A DNA stretch of 21,481 nucleotides from positions 1 through 21,481 of the forward strand of contig DLEF01000010.1 in NCBI GenBank assembly GCA_002481545.1, given 5' to 3'. Below are positions 1 through 7,430 of the stretch, piece after piece. Under the pieces are notes generated by a model, which saw only the letters and a list, made by a program, of their open reading frames with translations, had not been told where the DNA came from and searched no databases. Numbering within the stretch: position 1 is the stretch's first letter; the number at the start of each line of letters is the position of its first letter. This DNA is from Cyanobacteria bacterium UBA7753. GTDB lineage: Bacteria; Cyanobacteriota; Vampirovibrionia; Gastranaerophilales; Gastranaerophilaceae. The position numbers and the translations under genes are program-made.

Positions 1-504
1 ACAGTTGCAAGCTTTACCTTCTTCGCATCCGCAGGTGCATTTATCTTTAGCACAGCCACAACAAGAGCATTTCTCGCCTTTTACACAACTGCAATCGCAT
101 TTTGCTTTGCAACAGTTACAAGCTTTACCTTCTTTGCAGCCACAGGTGCATTTACCTTTTTCGCAGCCGCAACAAGAGCATTTTTCACCCTTTACGCAAC
201 CGCAATCGCATTTTTTGCAATCACATTTGCTCTTGCAAGAGCATTTGCATTTACTGCATGTACAGGCTTTGCCTCCCTTGCAGTTACATTTTGCGCATGT
301 ACATTTTGAATCTTTGCATGCACATTTTGCCCCGCCTGTTACGGTATCAAGGATTTCGGATTTGCAATATCCTTCATCCGTTTGTTCAACGGCAGGAGCA
401 TTTACGTCTTTAGATATTTGATTTGCAACGGTATTTGCGTTTACAACAACACCCGTGAAAACAAACATAAAAGCCGCAAGTAATAATGTTACTACTTTTT
501 TCAT
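1..504 (-). CDS. Secreted cysteine-rich repeat protein, metallothionein-like (C-terminus cut by window edge)
   Basis: This frame reads leftward from an ATG at 504 without a stop for 168 codons to the window edge, so the C-terminus is missing. The start has a near-perfect Shine-Dalgarno sequence (AAGGAGG, 7 nt before ATG). Residues 1-23 look like a signal peptide: MKK, a hydrophobic core, then VNA. Residues 24-60 form an ordinary linker. From residue 61 to the edge 38 of 108 residues are Cys, as CxC, CxxC and CC, with Lys, Gly, Glu, Asp and Thr between them and no aromatic residue. A 37-residue unit (KCDCxCVKGEKCSCCGC, then KCTCGCxEGKACNC) occurs about twice. The composition matches metallothioneins, but the signal peptide and repeat length do not match any family I can name. 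Metal (Cu, Zn, Cd) or FeS binding, or a disulfide-rich envelope protein, are inferences. The opposite strand is also open across 5-421, but that frame is a low-complexity shadow. Confidence 0.85.
   Translation of the reverse strand, partial: MKKVVTLLLAAFMFVFTGVVVNANTVANQISKDVNAPAVEQTDEGYCKSEILDTVTGGAKCACKDSKCTCAKCNCKGGKACTCSKCKCSCKSKCDCKKCDCGCVKGEKCSCCGCEKGKCTCGCKEGKACNCCKAKCDCSCVKGEKCSCCGCAKDKCTCGCEEGKACNC
4..225 (-). repeat. Two tandem 111-bp units inside the cysteine-rich gene
   Basis: Positions 4-114 and 115-225 align at an offset of exactly 111 bp (37 codons). They match closely over about the first 100 bp, with most differences being single substitutions. The period is a multiple of three, so unit gain or loss would keep the frame. 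The array may continue beyond the window edge. A more degenerate Cys-rich stretch (residues 61-98) precedes it in the protein. Confidence 0.85.
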
Positions 505-526
505 ATATGCCTCCTTTTATAACTCA

Positions 527-555
527 ATTCTATAACTTTGAGCCGAAATCGTCAA
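527..555 (-). promoter_or_regulatory. Sigma-70-type promoter of the cysteine-rich gene
   Basis: On the minus strand TTGACG (555-550) is separated by 17 bp from TAGAAT (532-527). Transcription would start near 520, giving a short leader that contains AAGGAGG. The -35 box overlaps two closely spaced TTGAC copies and a CCGA-N9-TCGG symmetry, which could be an operator. Confidence 0.6.
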
Positions 556-614
556 TCGGTCAAAATTAATTATGGTATCTGTATATAAAATTACATGTAA
601 AATAAAAACGTATA

Positions 615-683
615 TGTCATGCTGAATTTATTTCAGCATCTTTAAACTTTTGTTTTAGATCCTGAAACAAGTTCAGCATGACA
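615..683. repeat. Palindromic interspersed repeat (family B), two inverted copies
   Basis: TGTCATGCTGAA...TTTCAGCATC (615-640) faces an inverted near-copy at 658-683 (23 of 26 positions agree). Each copy is itself a hairpin around ATGCTGAA/TTCAGCAT, imperfect in the second copy. The pair starts about 10 bp after the secA stop codon and before the promoter of the next minus-strand gene, so it could also work as an mRNA 3' end. A single copy lies at 11495-11520. This looks like the short MITE/REP type common in intergenic DNA. Confidence 0.85.
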
Positions 684-692
684 GCCTTTATT

Positions 693-3323
693 CTATACGG
701 TCTCTTCGCCTACAAATTGTATGCCGAACTTGGTTCTGAACAGATATTTAACCGTATCGCCCTGAACCTCGTGCATCATATTGTTATACAAATCGTAAGC
801 CTCTCTTTTGTATTCAATAAGCGGATCTTTCTGTCCGTATGCACGCAATCCGATACCGTCTTTGAGCATATCGATGTTATGCAAGTGGTCAATCCACTTG
901 TTGTCAACGACTCTCAAAAGAACATCTCTTTCGAGTGAGCGCATTATATTATTATCAGCGTAGAGCTCTTGCGGGGTGTAATCCTGCCCGTACTGTTTCA
1001 TAACATCGTTATAGAATGTGATGATTTCACGTTCGTGGTCTCGGTATGCGTTATACATAGCCTCTCTTAATTTGTCGTACATTTCGTGAAATCTCATATC
1101 TTTGATATCTTCGACTTTTAAATAATCCATTTGCGGAACGATTGAAACCAACTCTTTTACCATAGAAGATAAATCTTCAGGAATGTAATCTTCAGGGTTC
1201 ATTTCAGGTGAGATATAACTCTTCATCAGTCTGTCAAGTTCTTTGTCCATCATATACAAGATATCTTCTGAAAGATTTTCCTGATTTAATACACGTTTAC
1301 GTTGCGCATAGAATTTTTCTCTCTGAATATTCATAACATCGTCATACTCAAGTACGTTTTTACGAATATCAAAGTGATAGGTTTCGACTTTTCTTTGTGC
1401 GGATTGTATCTGTTTAGAAATCAAAGGTGATTCAATCGCCATATCCTCTTCAACATTCAGCATATTCATAATGTTTTTGAGTTTGTCTCCGCCGAATATT
1501 CTCATAAGGTTATCTTCCAAAGATAAGAAAAATCTTGTAGAGCCCGGATCACCCTGACGTGCCGCACGACCTCTTAACTGGTTATCAATACGACGTGACT
1601 CGTGGCGTTCCGTACCTATTACGTGCAACCCGCCTGCTTTAACAACCTGTTCGTGTTCCTTGGTGGTTATTTCTTTTGCCTCGGCGAGAGCCAAGTTCTT
1701 CTTTTCTTCGTAATCAGGATCGTTTTCAAGGGTTATGCCTTCGGCATCAAGCATATCTTTTGCCATATACTCGGCATTACCACCCAACAGAATATCGGTA
1801 CCACGACCTGCCATGTTAGTTGCAATCGTAACCGCTCCGACACGTCCTGCCTGTGCTATAATGTAAGCTTCTTTTTCGTGGTATTTTGCGTTCAATACGT
1901 TGTGTTTTATCCCTTTTTTCTTCAATAATTTGGATAACAGCTCGGATTTTTCAATACTGATAGTACCGACCAGAACAGGTCTTCCGAGTTTGTGTTGTGC
2001 AATGATATCATCTACAACGGCATTGAATTTTGCCCTTTCCGTCTTATAAATAACGTCAGGATAATTTATTCTGATATCTTTTTTGTTTGTCGGGATAACC
2101 GTTACTTCAAGGTTATAAATCTTCCCAAATTCAGCCTCTTCCGTCATTGCGGTACCGGTCATACCTGATAATTTAGGATAAAGTCTGAACAGGTTCTGGA
2201 AAGTAATACTTGCAAGTGTCTGGGTTTCATCCTGAATTTTTACGTGTTCTTTCGCTTCAACCGCCTGATGTAAACCGTCAGACCAGCGACGACCTTCCAT
2301 AATACGTCCCGTAAACTCATCGACAATCATAACTTCGCCGTTTTTGACAACGTAGTCCGTATCTCTGATAAACAGCTCTTTCGCCTTCAATGCCTGCAAA
2401 AGGTGATGTGCAAATTGGTTTGAAATATCAAACAAATCCTTACATCCGATGAGCTTTTCTGCTCTGTCGATACCTTCCTCGGTCAAAATAACGTTTTTGT
2501 TCTTTTCATCGACTTCATAATCAATATCTTTCTTTAACTTAGGCGCTATTTTTGCCATAAGTTTATAAGTATCTGCGGATTTTTCGACCTTACCGCTTAT
2601 AATCAAAGGGGTTCTTGCCTCATCAATTAAAATACTGTCGACTTCATCGATTATGGCGTAATTAAACGGTCTTTGTACCAACATATCGTTTGAGGTTGCC
2701 ATATTATCACGCAAATAATCGAACCCGAACTCGTTGTTTGTACCGTAAGTGATATCGCACGCATAAGCGGCACGCTTGTCATCATATTCCGACGGCCCTC
2801 TGTTATCCGAGAGGATAACGCCGACGGTCAAACCTAAGAACTTATAGATTTTACCCATCCATTCGCTGTCACGTTTTGCCAAGTAATCGTTTACGGTAAT
2901 GACGTGGACGCCTTTGCCTGTGAGAGCATTTAAATATGCAGGCAAGGTCGCGACAAGGGTTTTACCTTCACCTGTTCTCATCTCGGCAATTTGTCCGTTA
3001 TGGAGGAAATATCCGCCCATCAGCTGTACATCAAAGTGTCTCATATTGAGTACACGCTTTGCCGCCTCTCTTACAACGGCAAAAGCCTCCGGCAAAAGTT
3101 TATCCAGTGCCTCTTTTTCCAGTTTTCTGTCTTCGTTAAAATCAGTCGAGGTAGGACGTTTAGATAAAATTTCTCTAAATTCGTTCGTTTTCTCTCTCAA
3201 TTCGTCATCGGTTAATTTTTCTATTTCAGGCTCAAGAGCGTTTATATGGTCTATTACGCCCGCTATACTTTTTATCTTTTGTTCGTTTGTCCCGCCCAAT
3301 AATTTTAGTAAAAACTCAAACAT
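693..3323 (-). CDS. secA: Preprotein translocase ATPase SecA
   Basis: SecA is the motor ATPase that pushes unfolded secretory proteins through SecYEG. The protein has 876 residues, within the family's usual range. It shows the N-terminal LLGGTNEQKIK region, Walker A MRTGEGKT (115-122), the DEVD box (226-229), the GRGTDI motif of the second motor domain, and a QLRGRAARQGDPG motif VI. The C-terminus ends at FVGEETV without the Cys-rich zinc-binding SEC-C tail that many SecA proteins use for SecB and ribosome contact, so this is the tail-less form. The start at 3323 is preceded by AGGGGA. It is followed on the same strand by the repeat at 615-683 and then by the secreted cysteine-rich gene, whose product SecA would probably export. 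Confidence 0.98.
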   Translation of the reverse strand: MFEFLLKLLGGTNEQKIKSIAGVIDHINALEPEIEKLTDDELREKTNEFREILSKRPTSTDFNEDRKLEKEALDKLLPEAFAVVREAAKRVLNMRHFDVQLMGGYFLHNGQIAEMRTGEGKTLVATLPAYLNALTGKGVHVITVNDYLAKRDSEWMGKIYKFLGLTVGVILSDNRGPSEYDDKRAAYACDITYGTNNEFGFDYLRDNMATSNDMLVQRPFNYAIIDEVDSILIDEARTPLIISGKVEKSADTYKLMAKIAPKLKKDIDYEVDEKNKNVILTEEGIDRAEKLIGCKDLFDISNQFAHHLLQALKAKELFIRDTDYVVKNGEVMIVDEFTGRIMEGRRWSDGLHQAVEAKEHVKIQDETQTLASITFQNLFRLYPKLSGMTGTAMTEEAEFGKIYNLEVTVIPTNKKDIRINYPDVIYKTERAKFNAVVDDIIAQHKLGRPVLVGTISIEKSELLSKLLKKKGIKHNVLNAKYHEKEAYIIAQAGRVGAVTIATNMAGRGTDILLGGNAEYMAKDMLDAEGITLENDPDYEEKKNLALAEAKEITTKEHEQVVKAGGLHVIGTERHESRRIDNQLRGRAARQGDPGSTRFFLSLEDNLMRIFGGDKLKNIMNMLNVEEDMAIESPLISKQIQSAQRKVETYHFDIRKNVLEYDDVMNIQREKFYAQRKRVLNQENLSEDILYMMDKELDRLMKSYISPEMNPEDYIPEDLSSMVKELVSIVPQMDYLKVEDIKDMRFHEMYDKLREAMYNAYRDHEREIITFYNDVMKQYGQDYTPQELYADNNIMRSLERDVLLRVVDNKWIDHLHNIDMLKDGIGLRAYGQKDPLIEYKREAYDLYNNMMHEVQGDTVKYLFRTKFGIQFVGEETV

Positions 3324-3351
3324 ATTATTTATCCCCTAGTCTATTATTATA

Positions 3352-3379
3352 TTAATAGCATGAAAATACTAAGGGGCAA
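3352..3379 (-). promoter_or_regulatory. Likely secA promoter
   Basis: On the minus strand TTGCCC (3379-3374) and TATTAA (3357-3352) are 16 bp apart. TGC lies directly before the -10 box (extended -10). The leader would be about 20 nt, with AGGGGA before the secA ATG. Confidence 0.45.
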
Positions 3380-3472
3380 ATACAATACAATAAATATAGA
3401 TAATCGGCTATTTACAATGCGGTGTCATTGATTATAGTTTGGATTTATGTACAATAAACAGATTGAATTACG

Positions 3473-3653
3473 TTGGTGCGGTAGTGACCGCACCCTACTT
3501 TGAATTATTAAAGAATGGCAACTGAGTTTTACATGTATTTTAGTCGAAACGAGTTGAGACAAGCATAATTTGTGTTATTCATTTTATAACGTTATTTTCT
3601 GTATTCCGTCTTACGGTAGATTATAAAGTAGGGTGCGGTCACTACCGCACCAA
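3473..3653. mobile_element. 181-bp MITE-like element with 29-bp terminal inverted repeats (family A)
   Basis: Identical 29-bp ends, 3473-3501 and 3625-3653, face each other. Each is a strong hairpin with arms GGTGCGGT/ACCGCACC and loop AGTG. The 123 bp between them are AT-rich with no credible reading frame. No clear target-site duplication was seen. A third copy of the end lies at 16942-16970. It carries no transposase, so it would have to be moved by an enzyme encoded elsewhere. Together with the secA promoter to its left and the ribF promoter to its right, it fills the 411-bp gene-free spacer 3324-3734. Confidence 0.7.
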
Positions 3654-3718
3654 TAATTATTCTTTTATTAAAGTCACAATTAATTATAAGTTACGAAAAG
3701 ACCTTTTGCCCACGAGTA

Positions 3719-3727
3719 TGATATAAT
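3719..3727 (+). promoter_or_regulatory. Extended -10 promoter of ribF, predicted leaderless
   Basis: TGA-TATAAT, a perfect extended -10 box, ends 7 nt before the ribF ATG at 3735, so the expected transcription start falls on or next to the A of ATG. There is no convincing -35 box and no Shine-Dalgarno sequence. An in-frame stop at 3687-3689 with no start codon after it rules out an upstream start. Confidence 0.6.
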
Positions 3728-3734
3728 ATCAAAT

Positions 3735-4631
3735 ATGGAAGTTCTTAAAAAATTATGTGTTATCGAAAATTCTTGTGTAGGGCTCGGCTTTTTTGACGGA
3801 GTGCATAAAGGTCATAGCGCATTAATCAAAAAATTGGTCGAATTCTCCCTAAAAACAAACACAAAATCCGTGGTCATAACCTTTAAAAAGAACCCTGCCG
3901 AGTACTTTTTCAAGGGTGTAACATACATTACTTCCAATGAGGAAAAGGAAAGCCTTATATCTTCTCTCGGCGTCGATTATATGTTTGAACTCGATTTTAA
4001 CGCCGATTTAAAAAATATGAGTGCCGAAGATTATTTAAACAAAATCATTTATTCAAACTTTAAACCAAAATATATTTTGACGGGATTTAATCACACCTTT
4101 GGTAAAGGTAAATGCGGTACTCCCGAATTTTTAAGAGCAAATCAGGAAAAATACGGATATAAATACGTAGAAATCCCGCCCGTAAAATATAACGACGAAA
4201 TAATAAGTTCCACCCTGATAAGACATTGCATAGAAAACGGGGACTTAAAAAAGGCGAATAACCTCTTAGGGCACGATTATTTAATAACCGGAACCGTGCA
4301 AAAAGGGAACCAAATCGGGCGCACAATAGGTTTCCCGACAGCCAATATAAAATATCCCGAAACTAAACCCGAAATCCCGTACGGTGTATACAGCGCACGA
4401 GTAAAAGTCTCGGACAAATTATACAGAGGAATGCTGAACTACGGAATAAAACCTACCATAAACGGCGGAAATAATGCGCCTGTTGTGGAAGTCCACATTT
4501 TGGATTTTGACAAAGATATTTACGGCGAAAAAATTGATATATCTATTTTAGAAAAAATAAGGAACGAAAAGAAGTTTAATTCACTGAACGAGTTGAAACA
4601 ACAGATAAAAGAGGACTTAAAAAGATGCTGA
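3735..4631 (+). CDS. ribF: Bifunctional riboflavin kinase / FAD synthetase
   Basis: RibF phosphorylates riboflavin to FMN and adenylylates FMN to FAD in the cytoplasm. The N-terminal adenylyltransferase half has the nucleotide-binding GFFDGVHKGH (18-27) and SSTLIR (158-163). The C-terminal flavokinase half has GNQIGRTIGFPTAN (191-204), GMLNYGIKPT (232-241) and the catalytic-type Glu in VEVHILDF (E252). The length of 298 residues is slightly short of the usual 305-320, mostly at the N-terminus. The ATG at 3735 is the only usable start, with no Shine-Dalgarno sequence but a -10 box 7 nt upstream. The stop overlaps the start of the next gene (ATGCTGA), so the two are probably translationally coupled. 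Confidence 0.96.
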   Translation: MEVLKKLCVIENSCVGLGFFDGVHKGHSALIKKLVEFSLKTNTKSVVITFKKNPAEYFFKGVTYITSNEEKESLISSLGVDYMFELDFNADLKNMSAEDYLNKIIYSNFKPKYILTGFNHTFGKGKCGTPEFLRANQEKYGYKYVEIPPVKYNDEIISSTLIRHCIENGDLKKANNLLGHDYLITGTVQKGNQIGRTIGFPTANIKYPETKPEIPYGVYSARVKVSDKLYRGMLNYGIKPTINGGNNAPVVEVHILDFDKDIYGEKIDISILEKIRNEKKFNSLNELKQQIKEDLKRC

Positions 4632-5584
4632 AAGTTGTAATAATCGGATACGGAGAAATGTTCAATAATATGATTGCGGGTACGCTGGATTCGGGCTCAA
4701 AGATAGTCGGCGTATTCCGTCATGACCGTGTTAAATATCTGAGATTTATTCGTTGGTGCAAGGATATTATTAACCCTGATATCGATTATAACTATATAAA
4801 AAGTTATAATCTGCATGAGATAAAGGCAAACAGCGCAAACAGCGAAAGCTTTAGAAAACAATTGTTAAAACTTAATCCCGATATTATGATTGTTGCATCT
4901 TGGAGTGAAAAAATAGAGAAAAAAACATTCGGTATGCCAAAACAGGCAACATTGAATATTCATCCGTCACTTTTGCCAAAATACAGAGGACCGAACCCTT
5001 ATATTCAGGTAATCAAAAACCGTGAGAAAAAAACAGGAGTTACCATTCATCTAATGGACGAGGGCTGGGATACAGGCGCTATCTTAGACCAGAGAGAGGT
5101 TGAAATTCTGCCGACCGATACGGGAAAAGAACTTAAATCGAAAGTATCGCTTGTTGCAAGAGGTGCAATATGTGAACTGTTGCAGAAGATGAGTGAAGAT
5201 GTGGTTTTCCCTGTCTCACAAATGGAAGAAAGAGCAACGTATTTTTCTAATGATTTTGATACCGATATCCATTTTGAAAAACCTGTTGAAGATACAATCG
5301 CACAGATTAGAGCGATACACCCGTGGGGCAGATGCTATTTCTATCACAAAGGACACGCGATGTACCCTAATCCGTACAGACTTACGGTCATTGATATAGA
5401 CGCACACGACCATAAAATAGGCGAAGTTGTTGCAACGGATTTCAAAGACAGAAGTATAACCGTTGTATGTCCGAACAACAAACTCCTGCGAATGGGCGGA
5501 GTAAGACTATACGGAGTTTATAAACGCTTCCTTTCAAGGGGTTATATCAAACGTGCCGTAAAAATCGGTGACGTTCTGGAATAA
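4625..5584 (+). CDS. Formyltransferase of the methionyl-tRNA formyltransferase (Fmt) fold family
   Basis: Enzymes of this family transfer a formyl group from 10-formyl-tetrahydrofolate to an amino group. The signature is clear: NIHPSLLPKYRG (111-122) followed by TGVTIHLMDEGWDTGAIL, giving the catalytic trio N111, H113 and D149. A C-terminal part (about 205-319) resembles the OB-fold that binds tRNA in Fmt. The length of 319 residues equals Fmt. However, the N-terminus reads IGYGEMFNNMIAG instead of the GTPxFA motif normal in Fmt, so the substrate may be something else, such as an amino-sugar nucleotide. It starts inside the ribF stop and ends 9 bp before the convergent dgt stop. The class is certain; the substrate is open. 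Confidence 0.8.
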   Translation: MLKVVIIGYGEMFNNMIAGTLDSGSKIVGVFRHDRVKYLRFIRWCKDIINPDIDYNYIKSYNLHEIKANSANSESFRKQLLKLNPDIMIVASWSEKIEKKTFGMPKQATLNIHPSLLPKYRGPNPYIQVIKNREKKTGVTIHLMDEGWDTGAILDQREVEILPTDTGKELKSKVSLVARGAICELLQKMSEDVVFPVSQMEERATYFSNDFDTDIHFEKPVEDTIAQIRAIHPWGRCYFYHKGHAMYPNPYRLTVIDIDAHDHKIGEVVATDFKDRSITVVCPNNKLLRMGGVRLYGVYKRFLSRGYIKRAVKIGDVLE

Positions 5585-5593
5585 GCCTGATAT

Positions 5594-6625
5594 TTATACC
5601 TTTTCTTTTCCGTTGATATCATACAATATTTTCAAGAAATTCTCATCCTTTGTATGGGTGCTGAAAGGCTGCGGAATGAATTTTTCTTTGTATTTTTCTA
5701 TCGCATATTGATCCGTCATACCTGAAATATAGTCCGTAACAATGCGTTCAATACGTTTTTCATCGTCGCAGTAATCTCTTAAAAAGTTCATATAATATTC
5801 ATACAAAGTTCTTACGACGTGCCTTGCTTTGCCCTCTTCAAGCTTTGCAGGGGAGTCGGTATAGATATTTTCAAACATCCAATCTCTTAAAACCTGCGTC
5901 ATATCCCAACATTCGGGATCCATAGAAACCTTATCACTGTCCATTGAATTATTAACTATTGCTCTAATCATTTTGGTCAAACGTTTTGACGGCTTGGAAG
6001 AAAAATACTTTTTGCACTCTTCGGGCAGGTCATCCTCCGTTATAATCCCCGCTCTGATTGAGTCTTCAATATCGTGGTTAATATAAGCGATTTTATCCGC
6101 ATATTGTACAACCTGACCTTCCGCGGTTTTCGGCTTATAACCCCAAGTATGGGTATAAATGCCTTCAATGGTTTCCTGGCAGAGGTTCATATCTTCTATA
6201 ACTTCGACTACACGGACACTCTGTATATTATGATGGAACCCCGTTGATACAAGCTCGTTTAATACGGATTCTCCGCAGTGCCCGAAAGGTGTGTGCCCGA
6301 GGTCGTGCCCTAAAGATATCGCCTCAACCAAATCTTCATTCAGTCTCAAAGCTCTTGCAATTGTTCGCCCTATCTGTGCGACTTCAAGCGTATGAGTCAA
6401 TCTTGTTCTGAAATGGTCGTCGAACGGTGATAAAAATACCTGTGTTTTATGTTTTAGACGTCTAAAAGATTTGGAGTGCAAAATTCTGTCTCTGTCTCTC
6501 TGGTATTCAGTTCTCAAATCAGACGGTTCTTCCTCCCGTTTACGTTTTGCAAACCTGCTTTTTGCGGCACAATCCCGCAATGTGTTTATTTCTCTCTCTT
6601 CAAGTTGTTCTTTTATCGTAGTCAT
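5594..6625 (-). CDS. dgt: Deoxyguanosinetriphosphate triphosphohydrolase-like HD protein
   Basis: This family hydrolyses dNTPs to deoxynucleoside and triphosphate, which tunes dNTP pools. The HD-domain ligands are in place: H78 (LTHTLEV), H107-D108 (GHDLGHTPFGH) and D177 (YADKIAYINHD). RDRILHSKSFRRLKHKTQVF near the N-terminus is the usual family motif. At 343 residues it fits the short, dGTPase type-2-like subfamily rather than the about 500-residue E. coli Dgt, so its substrate range is uncertain. There is no clear Shine-Dalgarno sequence at 6625. A TATAAT lies at 6688-6683 on the minus strand, so it may have its own promoter after the nif3-like gene. It converges with the formyltransferase gene, leaving a 9-bp gap and no visible terminator. 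Confidence 0.9.
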   Translation of the reverse strand: MTTIKEQLEEREINTLRDCAAKSRFAKRKREEEPSDLRTEYQRDRDRILHSKSFRRLKHKTQVFLSPFDDHFRTRLTHTLEVAQIGRTIARALRLNEDLVEAISLGHDLGHTPFGHCGESVLNELVSTGFHHNIQSVRVVEVIEDMNLCQETIEGIYTHTWGYKPKTAEGQVVQYADKIAYINHDIEDSIRAGIITEDDLPEECKKYFSSKPSKRLTKMIRAIVNNSMDSDKVSMDPECWDMTQVLRDWMFENIYTDSPAKLEEGKARHVVRTLYEYYMNFLRDYCDDEKRIERIVTDYISGMTDQYAIEKYKEKFIPQPFSTHTKDENFLKILYDINGKEKV

Positions 6626-6758
6626 AAGTATTTCAGGATTTTTATTCCCGCTCCTGCCCGTAGTATCACATCTTATAACCCGATTATATTCTATTTTTCA
6701 GGGTATAAAATCATATAATCAATCTATATTGGGGATAAATTTCTCTATAATTTTGACA

Positions 6759-7430
6759 TTAATATATAAAAGGACTTCTTTCTTTTGCAAATACTACATC
6801 AATTCCCAAAATTTCTTTAAATACGTTTAGGATTAGTATTTCGCTTTCAAAATGCCCTATATCAAATACAACGGGTTTTGCCTCTAATGCAGTATGGAAC
6901 TTTAAATCTCCGGTTACAAATGCATCAATATCAACGGAGTTCATAAATTCACTCCCCGAGCCTGCACAAAAGCCGATAGAAGATATTTCTTTTTTATTTG
7001 TGTTATTAACATATATCAGATGCGGGGATATTTTTCTCAATTTTTGTACAAAATCCTCAAGCGCAATCGGATTATCTAACCTTACAATCCTTACAAACTC
7101 TTCCGCTGTCTCTGTCGGTGTAAGCCCGAGTGCCTTTATCAAAGTGTCGGTTGTTCCGCCGTTTGCTTTGTCCATATTTGTGTGAGCGCAATACATATCA
7201 ATATCGCGATATTCCAACGGAACATAAAACAGAGGGTGATGCGAGATTATCATATCACAGCCCTGCTCTTTTGCCTGTCTGTAAACATCATCGGTAATAG
7301 TGAGGGCAAGCATAACTTTATTCACTTCGTTCTTTTTGGTGCAAACAGCCCAGCCCGAACAATCCCATTTTTCCTGTGTATTTAACGGAGCAAAACGCTC
7401 TATTTTTAGTGATAAATCGTATTTATTCAA
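6759..7430 (-). CDS. Nif3-like dinuclear metal centre protein (DUF34/YbgI family), TTG start
   Basis: Nif3 proteins are conserved dinuclear-metal proteins; a GTP cyclohydrolase I type 2 role is annotated for some but is not general. Metal ligands are visible, numbered from the TTG start: SHHPLFY (H64, H65), CAHTNMD (H83, D87) and DIGHFESE near the C-terminus. The longer frame opens at an ATG at 7484, but its first 18 residues (MLIKLPKIILRRKYWSTF) are translated from inside coaBC and match nothing in the family. A TTG at 7430 preceded by GGAG at 7 nt gives LNKYDLSLKIERFAPL, the normal family N-terminus. This start overlaps the coaBC stop by 8 nt, which indicates coupling. At 223 residues it is a short family member. 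Confidence 0.85.
   Translation of the reverse strand: MNKYDLSLKIERFAPLNTQEKWDCSGWAVCTKKNEVNKVMLALTITDDVYRQAKEQGCDMIISHHPLFYVPLEYRDIDMYCAHTNMDKANGGTTDTLIKALGLTPTETAEEFVRIVRLDNPIALEDFVQKLRKISPHLIYVNNTNKKEISSIGFCAGSGSEFMNSVDIDAFVTGDLKFHTALEAKPVVFDIGHFESEILILNVFKEILGIDVVFAKERSPFIY

Noticed and set aside
5..421. Plus-strand frame of 138 codons rich in Gln, His, Leu, Pro
   Set aside because: It is the antisense shadow of the cysteine-rich repeat gene. It has no ribosome-binding site, while the minus strand has signal peptide, promoter and Shine-Dalgarno sequence.
678..938. Plus-strand 86-codon frame
   Set aside because: It overlaps the 3' end of secA and begins inside the family B repeat; no ribosome-binding site.
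2899..3339. Plus-strand 146-codon frame
   Set aside because: Antisense to the conserved N-terminal region of secA, including Walker A.
3420..3734. FMN riboswitch before ribF
   Set aside because: No FMN-aptamer-like conserved segments, and the promoter directly abuts the ATG, leaving no leader.
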